Below are positions 6,211-13,333 of a DNA stretch of 14,589 nt, in pieces; within the stretch, counting starts at the first letter, position 1; every line of letters starts with the position of its first letter. The notes beneath the pieces were generated by a model. That model had not been told where the DNA came from. It worked only from the letters and a program-made list of their open reading frames with translations, and made no database searches. Position numbers and translations under genes: made by a program. Source of the DNA: a bacterium (GTDB taxonomy: Bacteria; Chloroflexota; Dormibacteria; UBA8260; Bog-877); contig JAKABA010000087.1 in assembly GCA_021802115.1 (NCBI GenBank), positions 1 to 14,589 of the forward strand. The letters run 5' to 3'.

Positions 6211-6516
6211 CGCGAGCCCCCCCTGGGACGCCGTGCCTCCGCCCCGCTCACCCCTTCCCCGCCTCCCCAGGCGTCAACTGCTCACCGCCCCGGGCGTTGA
6301 CCCGCTCGTCCCGGGAGTGGTCAGCTCCCCTGGCGCGGCACCCCGCCGAGCGGGCCTCCACCGGGTCGGCCAAGACGGTCCCGCAAGGAGGTCGTCCGGG
6401 CTCGGCCGAACCGCCGAGAGGCCCCGCCCGGCTATGCCGCGCGGGCATAGGGCTACTGTACGCTGCCCCGGCCGAAAGGGAGATCCTTTTTCGCGCACCC
6501 GGCGCACAATGGACTG
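6211..6516. other. Divergent intergenic region with a dyad near its right end
   Basis: These 306 bases separate the minus-strand 98-residue gene from the plus-strand pair at 6517-6944. No frame looks coding. The right third carries the dyad and the -10-like box described next. AAAGGGAGA at 6475-6483 resembles a ribosome site but is about 34 nt from the ATG. Confidence 0.5.
6432..6459 (+). promoter_or_regulatory. Perfect 7-bp dyad next to a -10-like box
   Basis: CTATGCC (6432-6438) and GGCATAG (6444-6450) form a perfect inverted repeat with a 5-nt GC centre, and TACTGT (6454-6459) follows, a plausible -10 hexamer for the genes at 6517 and 6765. The dyad would cover the -35 region, as expected of a repressor site. 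No matching regulator gene can be named; the ribbon-helix-helix-like fragment at 5697 would be one candidate family. Confidence 0.45.
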
Positions 6517-6756
6517 ATGACGACCACCACCCGTGCGCAGCTCCACCGGCTGGTCAACGCGCTCCCCGACGCGGCCCTTGACACGGCTGGCGACGTGCTC
6601 GCCCGAGTCGCCGACCCCGGGGAGGCAGCCGCCGAGACCGCCCCGCCGGACCGGCCCATCTCCGGGGCCGGCCGGGCGGCGCTGCGCAAAGGGTACCGAA
6701 ACCTGGCCGCCGAGCTGGCCAGGGGGCCAGTGCTGCCCGAGCGCGAGCGGCGGTAG
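6517..6756 (+). CDS. 79-residue helical protein, antitoxin-like
   Basis: The product starts MTTTTRAQLHRLVNALPDAAL, continues with an acidic/Pro-rich middle and ends in an Arg-rich helix (GRAALRKGYRNLAAELARG). The start resembles small actinobacterial proteins of the form 'MT..TRAQLH.LVD.LPE.EL..A...L', many of which sit in toxin-antitoxin-like pairs; this is family memory, not proof. The dyad at 6432-6450 lies upstream. ATG 6517 is the first usable start; an ATG at 6510 stops after two codons. The stop is 8 nt before the next start, so the two genes are likely co-transcribed and perhaps translationally coupled. Confidence 0.6.
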   Translation: MTTTTRAQLHRLVNALPDAALDTAGDVLARVADPGEAAAETAPPDRPISGAGRAALRKGYRNLAAELARGPVLPERERR

Positions 6757-6764
6757 CGATCCGA

Positions 6765-6944
6765 GTGTTCGGGTTCAAACCCAAGGCGAGGGCACAGCGG
6801 CTCGGCCTGCTGCCGTGGGGCGGGCCGTGGCGCAGGTACCAAGTGGTCTGTCCCTGCGGCTACAAGGGCCGGGCACGGCTCACCAAGGACGAGGCGGTAC
6901 ACGGGGCCAAGGACCACATGGTCCGGAAGCACGGGGTGGTCTGA
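6765..6944 (+). CDS. 59-residue Cys/His protein, possible small zinc-binding protein
   Basis: GTG 6765 opens a 59-codon frame, 8 nt after the previous stop. The product starts MFGFKPKARAQRLGLLPW and has a CPCG pair at about residues 29-31, then a charged stretch, then H46, H51 and H56 near the end (AVHGAKDHMVRKH). The C-x-C plus spaced His residues could bind one zinc ion. The protein is strongly basic (Lys and Arg throughout), so a nucleic-acid role is possible. GC-rich third positions support coding. The ribosome site is weak, so coupling to the upstream gene is likely. I do not recognise the family. With the 79-residue protein it could be a two-gene unit. Confidence 0.6.
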   Translation: MFGFKPKARAQRLGLLPWGGPWRRYQVVCPCGYKGRARLTKDEAVHGAKDHMVRKHGVV

Positions 6945-6989
6945 CTCCAGCGGGCTGGTGGCTCGGACCCGGCCCGAGGCCCCGGGCCG

Positions 6990-7191
6990 GTAAACGATGG
7001 TCGGCCGCCGCGGGCCCGTCCCGCGTGAGCGGCCAGTAGCCGAAGTCCCCGAGCTGGACGATGCCATCCACCCGATGCAGCCGGGCGGCGGGGAGCAGAA
7101 CACACTCCCAGTGCCACAGGTTGCCGTGGGTGTCGCCGGCGACGAGAACCCGGGTCGGATCGCCGGGCGGGGGAGGGGGCTTGGGCCCGCG
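6990..7191 (-). pseudogene. Broken metallophosphoesterase, start lost and C-terminus replaced
   Basis: Right after the TAG of the VOC gene and in the same frame, the minus strand reads DPTRVLVAGDTHGNLWHWECVLL, then LHRVDGIVQLGDFGYWPL. These are the first two metal-binding motifs (GDTHGN and QLGDFGYW) of a calcineurin-like phosphoesterase. There is no ATG or GTG before the first strand: CCG stands where a start codon would be expected before TRVLVAGD. After GYWPL the translation turns into unrelated Pro/Gly/Arg sequence, and the GNHD and GHxH motifs are missing. It cannot be active. The 3' part runs up to the convergent 59-residue gene. It belongs to a different branch than the intact gene at 3867. 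Confidence 0.7.
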
Positions 7192-7575
7192 CTACGGGCC
7201 GTCAGGCGCAGCGCCCGTCGGTTCGGCCGAGCGGGTCTCGATGTACTCGAAGATGGCCCCGTCGGGGTGCCGGGCCACCAGACGCTGGCCGTTCGGGCCC
7301 GCGTCTGGGCCGTCCACCACGCTCCCACCGCCCTGGACGATCAGCGCCGCAGTGGCGTGAACGTCGTCGACGAGCACCGTGGCGACGCGATCCCGGAAGG
7401 GCGCGAGGGTCTCCGGCGTCCCGGCGAGCAGCAGGAACGGCCCGATCCGCGCGAGTTCGATCCCGCGGAAGGCGAACCGCCGCGGCTCACCGCCCCCGGC
7501 CAGGGCCACATAGAGTGGCAGCACGGCCTCGAGGTCGGGCACGACGACGCGGGCCAGGGCGACCGGAACGCTCAC
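7192..7575 (-). CDS. VOC-family (glyoxalase/bleomycin-resistance fold) protein
   Basis: The 127-residue product has the single-domain VOC layout: a first strand ARVVVPDLEAVLPLYVAL, a central GIELARIGPFLLLAG, a second module start TVLVDDVHATAALIVQGGGSVVDGP, and the typical end QRLVARHPDGAIFEYIE, where the Glu of FEYIE sits at the usual metal-ligand position. Family members bind or modify small molecules (lactoylglutathione, fosfomycin, bleomycin-type drugs); the substrate is not readable here. GTG 7575 has no clear ribosome site. Its stop is directly followed by the broken phosphoesterase. Nearby efflux genes suggest, without proving, a detoxification context. Confidence 0.78.
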   Translation of the reverse strand: MSVPVALARVVVPDLEAVLPLYVALAGGGEPRRFAFRGIELARIGPFLLLAGTPETLAPFRDRVATVLVDDVHATAALIVQGGGSVVDGPDAGPNGQRLVARHPDGAIFEYIETRSAEPTGAAPDGP

Positions 7576-7839
7576 GGGCCCAGGCTCGCATACCCGGCGG
7601 CCCGCGCGCTACGGAGCGCTCCTTGCCGATGACGAGGCCATCCCTTGAGCGGGACTGGGGAGCTACGTCGAGCACGCCCAGGTGGAGACAGGCGCCTCAG
7701 CTGACAGCTATCAGACTCCCGGACCATCTCACAGACGCTCTGCGCTCAGTCTGGTTGACCACGGACGCCACCGACGGCCTCCTGCACCGCCGGGGCGGGG
7801 CCGATCGAGGACCGTTGGCGGCGACATCGAGTGGAAGCG

Positions 7840-8319
7840 TCACCGAGGAGAGCGGGCTGCGAACTTGGCTCGGTTACGCTCCCGCAGAGCCAGTGGCACC
7901 CGGTTGACGAGCTGAGCGAGGGTGACGACGCACAGCGATTGTCGCCAGGCCTCGTGAGCTTGAGCCATGACCGTCGCGATCGCGCAGGGCCGGGTGCACT
8001 CCCCCGGCCGCGCCGCGCCGGTGCCGCGTCGGCGGATCTCTTGGCACACGAAGGGGCCCGCTGCGCCTTCGATGGCCTCGAGGACATCGAGAACAGTGAT
8101 CTGGTCCGCGGGTCGAGCCAACCGGAACCCACCGCTCGGTCCTGACGTCGCGCGCAGCAGCCCGGCCCGAGTCAGCGCCTGCAGGTGCTTGGCGAGATAA
8201 GCCTCCGGCAGTCCGTAGTGCTCGGCGAGCACCCGGCGCGGCAGCGCCACCCCCGCTGGAGCCTGGGCAGCCAGGAGCGCACAGTGCAGTCCCCACTCCA
8301 CCCCCTCGGACAGCTTCAC
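7840..8319 (-). CDS. Rrf2-family transcriptional regulator
   Basis: The 159-residue product is a full-length Rrf2 regulator. Residues 1-70 form the winged helix (MKLSEGVEWGLHCALLAA, then LPEAYLAKHLQALTRAGLLRATSGPSGGFRLAR, the classic Rrf2 recognition helix and wing), followed by ITVLDVLEAIEG, the dimerisation helix. Three Cys in the expected sensor region, C92, C108 and C112, could hold an Fe-S cluster, though the spacing is wider than in IscR or NsrR. It would act as a dimer sensing redox or nitrosative stress or a metabolite. It is divergent from the MFS gene at 8389, with a dyad at 8342-8362 between, so it likely controls that transporter and itself. Start is GTG 8319 with a weak G-rich ribosome site. 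Confidence 0.88.
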   Translation of the reverse strand: MKLSEGVEWGLHCALLAAQAPAGVALPRRVLAEHYGLPEAYLAKHLQALTRAGLLRATSGPSGGFRLARPADQITVLDVLEAIEGAAGPFVCQEIRRRGTGAARPGECTRPCAIATVMAQAHEAWRQSLCVVTLAQLVNRVPLALRERNRAKFAARSPR

Positions 8320-8341
8320 CCCCCAAGACTACCATCATCAA

Positions 8342-8362
8342 CGTGGAGGTATGATATCCACG
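8342..8362. promoter_or_regulatory. Probable Rrf2 operator overlapping a divergent promoter
   Basis: CGTGGA (8342-8347) and TCCACG (8357-8362) are perfect inverted arms of a 21-bp dyad. Its centre holds TATGAT (8350-8355), a good -10 hexamer for the plus-strand MFS gene; read on the other strand the overlapping bases give TATCAT for the regulator gene. No strong -35 box is seen. A repressor bound here would block both genes. Confidence 0.55.
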
Positions 8363-8388
8363 GTCTAGGTCACGTGATGGGAGCCTGA

Positions 8389-9849
8389 ATGACGCAGACG
8401 GCACCGGTCCGGTCGCCAAGCCGAAACGCTGTGCTACCGGCCATGTCCGGCCGGACCCTCGCGGTGCTGCTGACGGCGATGTTCATAGGGCAGTTCGACT
8501 TCTTCGTGGTCAACGTCGCTGCCCCATCCCTGAGGTCTGACCTGCATGCCAGCGACGGCGCCTTGCAATTGATCGTCGGAGGGTACGCGTTCGCCTACGC
8601 CGCCGGCTTGATCACCGGTGGGCGGCTCGGCGACCTGTTTGGTTACCGGCGCCTGTTCGTCATCGGCATGATCGGGTTCGCGCTCGCCTCGCTGCTGTGC
8701 AGCTTCGCGACGGCTCCTGGGCAACTGGTGGCCGCTCGCCTTGCGCAGGGCTTCGCCGCGGCCGCCATGCTCCCCCAGGTGCTCGCCTTGATCACCGCGA
8801 CGGTCCCGACCCCGGCCCGACCGCGTGCAATCGGCTGGTACGGCGTCGCCGCCGGTCTGGGCTCGATCGCCGGCCAGGTGCTTGGCGGCGCGCTGATCAC
8901 CGCCGATCTCGCCGGCCTTAGCTGGCGGGCGATCTTCTTGGTCAACGTACCCGTCGGCGCGGTAGCCGCCATCCTCGCTTGGCGGATGCTGCCCACGCTC
9001 CCGCCCCGACAGCGACCCAGCCTGGACCTGATCGGGGCCGTCGGGGCCGCCACTGCTCTTGCCGCCATCCTGATTCCGCTCACCATCGGCAGTAGCGAAG
9101 GCTGGCCCCCCTGGACCTGGGCCTGCATGGCGGCTGCCATCCCTCTCGCAGCCGCGACCTGGCGATGGCAGCAGCACCTCACCGGTTGCGGCAGGACGCC
9201 CCTGCTCGACGTGACGCTGCTGCACACACGCACGTTCCGCGCCGGACTGCTCGCCAACACCGCGTTCATGTGCTACTTCGGCAGCTTCATGTTCACCCTC
9301 ACCATGCTCTTGCAGGCAGGACTCGGCCTGGACGCATTCCGCGCCGGCCTCGTCTTCGCCCCCGCCGGAGTCACGTTCTCCCTCGGGGCCCTCGCTGGAC
9401 GCCCCCTGCTCTCCCGATATGGTCGGTACCCAGTTCTGGCCGGTAGTCTGCTCACCGCAGCCAGCCTGGCGCTGCTCGCCCTCAGCCTCCACGCCGCCGG
9501 CCCCCACATCAGCCTGGCCTGGATCGTGCTCCCCACCGCGCTGGCCAGCCTTGGCAACGGTATCGTGTTGCCCTCTCTCATTGGTGCCGCCCTGGTCGAT
9601 GTCGCACCCGAGCGAGCCGGCCTCGGCGCCGGAGCCTTGAACACCGCGCAGCAGTTCGCGAGCGCCGCTGGGGTAGCGATCATCGGTGCCCTGTTCTTCA
9701 CCGCCATCCACACTTCACACGATCCCAGGGGCTACCCCGTCGGCATGACCTGGGCCGCGTCCGCCGACACCGCCCTCGTGCTGCTCGTCGCCGCCCTGCT
9801 TCAACTCTCCGCCCGCGGAGCCAGGATGCACTCCCACTCGGCTCACTGA
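8389..9849 (+). CDS. MFS efflux transporter, DHA2 (14-helix) type
   Basis: The 486-residue membrane protein has the DHA2 signatures: DFFVVNVAAPSL in helix 1 (D37), motif A GGRLGDLFGYRRLF (77-90) between helices 2 and 3, and WRAIFLVNVPVGAVAAI after helix 6. The motif C region reads AGQVLGG, so the usual proline of GPxxGG is a glutamine. DHA2 members use the proton gradient to expel drugs or other toxic compounds; substrate unknown. ATG 8389 has GGGAG 5 nt upstream. It is controlled most likely by the divergent Rrf2 regulator. The His-rich tail (MHSHSAH) is unusual. The long opposite-strand frame is a shadow. It is convergent with the ArsR-type gene, 116 bp away with no clear terminator. Confidence 0.92.
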   Translation: MTQTAPVRSPSRNAVLPAMSGRTLAVLLTAMFIGQFDFFVVNVAAPSLRSDLHASDGALQLIVGGYAFAYAAGLITGGRLGDLFGYRRLFVIGMIGFALASLLCSFATAPGQLVAARLAQGFAAAAMLPQVLALITATVPTPARPRAIGWYGVAAGLGSIAGQVLGGALITADLAGLSWRAIFLVNVPVGAVAAILAWRMLPTLPPRQRPSLDLIGAVGAATALAAILIPLTIGSSEGWPPWTWACMAAAIPLAAATWRWQQHLTGCGRTPLLDVTLLHTRTFRAGLLANTAFMCYFGSFMFTLTMLLQAGLGLDAFRAGLVFAPAGVTFSLGALAGRPLLSRYGRYPVLAGSLLTAASLALLALSLHAAGPHISLAWIVLPTALASLGNGIVLPSLIGAALVDVAPERAGLGAGALNTAQQFASAAGVAIIGALFFTAIHTSHDPRGYPVGMTWAASADTALVLLVAALLQLSARGARMHSHSAH

Positions 9850-9965
9850 CTCGGAGCGTACGTCAGGGCCGGGTGGCGCCAACCATGAACACGGCTACCA
9901 GAACCGTCATGCCAAGTAGTGGGCCACGGTTGGTCGGATCGCTGTGGCGCCGGGTTGGCAGCGCT

Positions 9966-10709
9966 TCAGCTCCAAGCTGACATTGCCACGCCGAACCGGT
10001 CGGACAGACCCTCTTTCCCCGCCTCAGTGACCCGTACAACCCGGCGATCGCCTCTGACGACCCATCCCAGACCGACGAGTCGGTTGAGCAGCGCTGCGCC
10101 AAGTCCTCCGCCGATGTGTGGCCGCTGCTCGCTCCAGTCCACGCAGTAGCGGACGAGGGGGCGGCGACTGGCCGGATCCAGGGACACGCCGAGAGCGGTG
10201 AGTCGCTCTCGGCCCTGCTCGCTGAGCAGGTAGCGCCGGGCCCGACCCGCCCCCAGCACTGGGTCGGGGCCCGCGTCGGGGTTGACCTCGATCAGGAGCA
10301 CGCCGGTCTCCACGAGCGCGTCGCAGATTGCCACACCCAGACGACCGGCCACATGGTCGTAGCAGGTGCGAGCGCGTCGGATGGCGTCGGCGTGAGTACC
10401 CTGGCGCAGGGAGCGTACAGGGCGAGTGGGCGAGATCCTGGCGAGAGCTTCGATGGCGTCGGCCACTTGCGGACCGGATAGCCGGACATAGCGGTGGCGC
10501 CCCGACGGCTCGATCGTGACCAAGCCCCCTTCGACTAATCGGGCCAGGTGGCCAGACAGGGTCGACGGGGCTACTCCCGCTTCAGCGGCGAGCGTGGACG
10601 CGGCGAGTGCCCGCCCATCCGCGAGTGCTATGAGCACCGCCGCCCGGGCTGGCTCGCCCATCAGTGCTGCTACCGCGGCGATGTCGACGTCCCCTGGCAC
10701 GACCTCCAT
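9966..10709 (-). CDS. ArsR-type winged-helix transcriptional regulator
   Basis: The 247-residue protein has an N-terminal ArsR winged helix: VAALMGEPARAAVLIALADGR, then ASTLAAEAGVAPSTLSGHLARLVEGGLVTIEPSGRHRYVRLS (recognition helix near 47-63). The long C-terminal part starts with CYDHVAGRLGVAICDALV and ends in a second winged-helix-like segment (LNRLVGLGWVVRGDRRVVRVTEAGKEGL). This two-part layout is common in actinobacterial ArsR regulators beside MFS genes. The ArsR metal-site ELCVC motif is absent, so it probably senses something other than metal. ATG 10709 is preferred over the upstream start at 10778, which would overlap the divergent transporter. No ribosome site precedes it, so the mRNA may be leaderless. 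It probably represses the MFS gene at 10766. Confidence 0.85.
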   Translation of the reverse strand: MEVVPGDVDIAAVAALMGEPARAAVLIALADGRALAASTLAAEAGVAPSTLSGHLARLVEGGLVTIEPSGRHRYVRLSGPQVADAIEALARISPTRPVRSLRQGTHADAIRRARTCYDHVAGRLGVAICDALVETGVLLIEVNPDAGPDPVLGAGRARRYLLSEQGRERLTALGVSLDPASRRPLVRYCVDWSEQRPHIGGGLGAALLNRLVGLGWVVRGDRRVVRVTEAGKEGLSDRFGVAMSAWS

Positions 10710-10716
10710 GGTACGG

Positions 10717-10742
10717 CGAAAACACTTCGGCCGCCGCCGAAG
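10717..10742. promoter_or_regulatory. Probable ArsR-type operator with three half-sites
   Basis: In the 56-bp gap between the two divergent starts, CTTCGGC (10725-10731) and GCCGAAG (10736-10742) form a perfect 7-bp dyad with a 4-nt spacer. A third half-site CGAA (10717-10720) faces the TTCG at 10726-10729. Two dimers could bind side by side, covering both promoters. No clear -35 or -10 boxes were found. Confidence 0.6.
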
Positions 10743-10765
10743 CATCTGGCACCGAGAATGTCGGG

Positions 10766-12157
10766 GTGGAGCAAACACACGGCGGGGCTGACCCGAGGTC
10801 GGTGACGGGACCGAGTTCTTCGGTCTGGCCCTTGGTCGCGATCTGCACCGGCTACTTCATCGTGATCCTGGACACCATGGTGGTGAACGTCGCTCTGCCG
10901 ACCATTTCCCGTGATCTGCACGCTACTACAACAGACCTGCAGTGGGTCGTGGATGCCTACAGCCTGATCTTCGCAGCCCTGCTGCTCTCCGCTGGCGCGC
11001 TTGCCGACCGCCGGGGTGCCAAAGGCGTCTTCCAGGCCGGCATGGTGCTGTTCGCCGTCGCCTCACTTGGCTGCGGGGTAGCACCCACTACTGGAGCACT
11101 CATCGCCGCCCGGTGCGCTCAAGGCCTTGGGGCTGCCTTGGCAGTGCCATCCTCATTGGCGCTCTTGCAGGCCGCTTACCCAGACCAGGCATCCCGGCGC
11201 CGGGCGTTCGGGATCTGGGGTGGGGTGGCCGGTATCGCCGCTGGCGCGGGACCGGTGGTCGGCGGCTTGCTGGTGTCGTGGCTTGGGTGGCGCCCCGTGT
11301 TCTTGGTCAACGTCCCCATCGGCGCCGCGGGCCTGATCCTCGCCGCCCGCTTCCTTCCCTCCCCAGTCCGGAAACCCCACGGCGTCGACCCGGTTGGGCA
11401 GGCAGCCGGCACTTGCGCGCTCGGTGGCCTCACCGTTGCTCTCGTCGAGGCCGGACGAGTCGGCTGGGCCTCGCCGATGGTGGTGGCTGGACTCGCCACA
11501 TTCGTCGCTTTCAGTGCGGCTTTCGTCGCCATCGAGCACTGGGTCGGCCGCCCGATGCTGCCCCTGTCGCTCTTTTCATCGGCCACGTTCTCTGGAGCCA
11601 CCGCTGTCGGGCTGGCGATCAACCTGGGCTTCTACGGTGAGCTGTTTGTGATGAGCCTCTACCTCCAGCAGGTCTTGGGGTTCTCGCCACTTCTCGCGGG
11701 CACAGCGCTCGCCCCAGAGGCTGCCATGGCTGTCGTGGGCTCGACGGTCTCAGGGCGGGTCATGGCCCGTACCGGACCGCGCCTGCCCATGTTGAGCGGG
11801 CTCCTCCTCGGTGGGGTGGGCCTCCTCAGTTTGGTAGCAGTCAATGCGCGGACTCCCTATGGGCTCCTGGTCGTGCCCTTCATGGCGACTGGGTTGGGCA
11901 TGTCCCTGGTCATGCCAGCGGCTACCGCCGCCGTCATGGAAGCGGCACCATCAGAACGAGCTGGGCTCGCCTCAGGCACCGTCAACTCTGCGCGCCAGGT
12001 TGGAGGCGTGGTCGGTGTCGCCCTCCTCGGCACCTTGGTGGCTCACCGAGAGGGTTTCGTGGCTGGACTGCATCTCGATATGGCCCTGGCTGCCGGAGCA
12101 TTCCTTGCTGGCGCCGTCCTCACCTGGCTGATCGTGGGCCGCGGCGACGCGGGCTGA
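10766..12157 (+). CDS. MFS efflux transporter, DHA2 (14-helix) type, second copy
   Basis: The 463-residue membrane protein has the full set of DHA2 motifs: LDTMVVNVALPTI in helix 1 (D36), a motif A variant GALADRRGAKGVF, motif C AGAGPVVGG with the normal proline, and WRPVFLVNVPIGAAGLI. It also has the late ERAGLASGTVNSARQVGG motif typical of drug exporters. It probably exports a toxic small molecule with proton antiport; substrate unknown. GTG 10766 leaves room for the operator and the ArsR gene; GTG 10802 with GAGG upstream is a close alternative and would still keep helix 1. The frame is open back to 10664, but that part overlaps the regulator gene. It differs clearly in sequence from the MFS gene at 8389, so the two are not a recent duplicate. 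Confidence 0.92.
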   Translation: MEQTHGGADPRSVTGPSSSVWPLVAICTGYFIVILDTMVVNVALPTISRDLHATTTDLQWVVDAYSLIFAALLLSAGALADRRGAKGVFQAGMVLFAVASLGCGVAPTTGALIAARCAQGLGAALAVPSSLALLQAAYPDQASRRRAFGIWGGVAGIAAGAGPVVGGLLVSWLGWRPVFLVNVPIGAAGLILAARFLPSPVRKPHGVDPVGQAAGTCALGGLTVALVEAGRVGWASPMVVAGLATFVAFSAAFVAIEHWVGRPMLPLSLFSSATFSGATAVGLAINLGFYGELFVMSLYLQQVLGFSPLLAGTALAPEAAMAVVGSTVSGRVMARTGPRLPMLSGLLLGGVGLLSLVAVNARTPYGLLVVPFMATGLGMSLVMPAATAAVMEAAPSERAGLASGTVNSARQVGGVVGVALLGTLVAHREGFVAGLHLDMALAAGAFLAGAVLTWLIVGRGDAG

Positions 12158-12607
12158 CCGGGCGACCCAACACGCCACCACTGGCTGTCAGCCCCTCGCA
12201 GGAGATGGCGTAGCCAGTGTCCGAGAAGCCCCACACCCCAGATTCCGATACCTCAGCTACGCAGCTTCGCCGGACGCGGAAGCCACGCGGCCGCTTACCC
12301 AGACAAGGAAGGCGTCCAGCCGTGTTCCCAGCAGATGGTGGACTCTCGGGACTGTCAAGGGCCATGTAGAACTGGCCAGCTGCACTCCGATGACAGCCCG
12401 AGCGGCCAAGTCTTGCCCAAGCACGCTCATTGCCCCGCGAGGGCGAGTCCTTCGACCAAGGGACCAGCCGGCGACCTCTTCACCCGTTCGAGTCCTGGGC
12501 CCGCAGCAGCCTAAACCGTTTACCCTGAATCGCTCTGGGACGCGACCGGATTCTGACTTCAACCGCTCAAATCTGAACTGCTGACTACTCCGCCCTGCAA
12601 TTCCGGG
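12158..12607. other. 450 bp without a recognised gene
   Basis: Short frames exist on both strands but none has a recognisable family or good start. An 8-bp inverted repeat, CACTGGCT (12179-12186) with AGCCAGTG (12212-12219), lies just after the MFS stop and could form a stem, but without a U-tract. The lower GC and mixed codon use suggest intergenic or decayed DNA. Confidence 0.5.
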
Positions 12608-13051
12608 TTATTCCGTAACGGGACCTTGCGCTCCGCTGCTGAGTGCTGCATCTACAAACGAGTCGACCCCATCATTGGTGTGTGAACGGTGAAAAGCTCG
12701 GGTCGCGGTTACCTTGGCTCCATGGGCCTGCAGGCCGCGTGACAGCTCAGTCAGCGAGTTCCTCGGGTTGACCGCATAGGTGCAAAACACGGAAGCCGGT
12801 TTCCCGTCCACCGTCGGCATTCCTGCTATCCAGGTGCTAGCAGCATGGGCAGGATGTACTCCAAACAGGATGAAGCCCTCTACCCAGCTCCCTATGAAGA
12901 GATGATCCGCATTGGCAGTCTCCTCGGGAGTGGTATCCGACATGGGCTTCACGGCAACTTCATGTCCCCTCCTCCCCACCTCCTCTGCTACGGCTTGAGC
13001 AACCTGCCTGGTACGGCCCCCTCTACTCTCGTATGTGACCAGTACGTTCAT
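12608..13051 (-). CDS. Flavodoxin-family protein
   Basis: The 147-residue product has the flavodoxin fold order: strand 1 and phosphate-loop region MNVLVTYESRGGRTRQVAQAVAEEVGRRG, then ADHLFIGSWVEGFILFG, and KPASVFCTYAVNPRNSLTELSRGLQAHGAKV. It should bind FMN and carry electrons or act as a quinone or redox partner. The loop is YESRGGRT rather than the usual TxTGNT, as in other divergent members. ATG 13051 is firm: AAGGAGGG lies 6 nt upstream. The frame extends to 13174 with no ribosome site, so it was not used. The gene is the last intact one before the IS3 remnant and is convergent with the MFS gene across 450 bp. Confidence 0.85.
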   Translation of the reverse strand: MNVLVTYESRGGRTRQVAQAVAEEVGRRGHEVAVKPMSDTTPEETANADHLFIGSWVEGFILFGVHPAHAASTWIAGMPTVDGKPASVFCTYAVNPRNSLTELSRGLQAHGAKVTATRAFHRSHTNDGVDSFVDAALSSGAQGPVTE

Positions 13052-13219
13052 GTTGACCCTCCTTGTTCGGCGCATGCCAGTGCATTGTCTCGGTTTCAGG
13101 CGATGCGGCGCGCGAGGGCAACCCGGCCGTGTGTCAAGGGCCCTCGCCAGGATCTCCTCGGCGGTGGCGTCCACGCGAAGCGGTGAGGATGCTCATTTTG
13201 GGCTTTCAGGTAGGCCTCG

Positions 13220-13333
13220 AATGTCCACCGTCCGCACCGTGCTCTCAGCTCCCAACTCCCTGCGGTCTTCGCCAAGGCCTACCGTCAGTCGTAACTCTTA
13301 CTCAACTGGACCGACTTCCGGGGTCCCCACAGC
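13220..13333 (+). mobile_element. IS3-family right end, second copy, inverted
   Basis: Plus-strand 13220-13294 encodes NVHRPHRALSSQLPAVFAKAYRQS and TAA, the last 24 residues of the same transposase found at 1481-1699 (there NVHRPHSALSYQPPAVFAKAHRQL). The following 39 bases, ending GGGGTCCCCACAGC at 13333, match the terminal inverted repeat at 1441-1480. Orientation is opposite to the first copy, so the IS right ends face outward on both sides of 1441-13333. Only the tail survives; the upstream join is near 13215. Confidence 0.85.

Noticed and set aside
6453..7328. Minus-strand 291-residue frame
   Set aside because: It is out of frame with the phosphoesterase fragment and spans two plus-strand genes; no family signature.
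8434..9711. Minus-strand 425-residue frame
   Set aside because: It mirrors the MFS gene; Glu/Gly/Arg-rich composition is typical of a GC-rich shadow frame.
10664..10765. Upstream start of the second MFS gene
   Set aside because: It would overlap the ArsR-type coding region and the probable operator; the first helix starts well after GTG 10766.
12481..12510. tRNA-like T-arm (CCCGTTCGAGTCCTGGG) as a tRNA end or attachment site
   Set aside because: The loop TTCGAGT fits but only two of five T-stem pairs form, and no D-arm or anticodon arm lies upstream.
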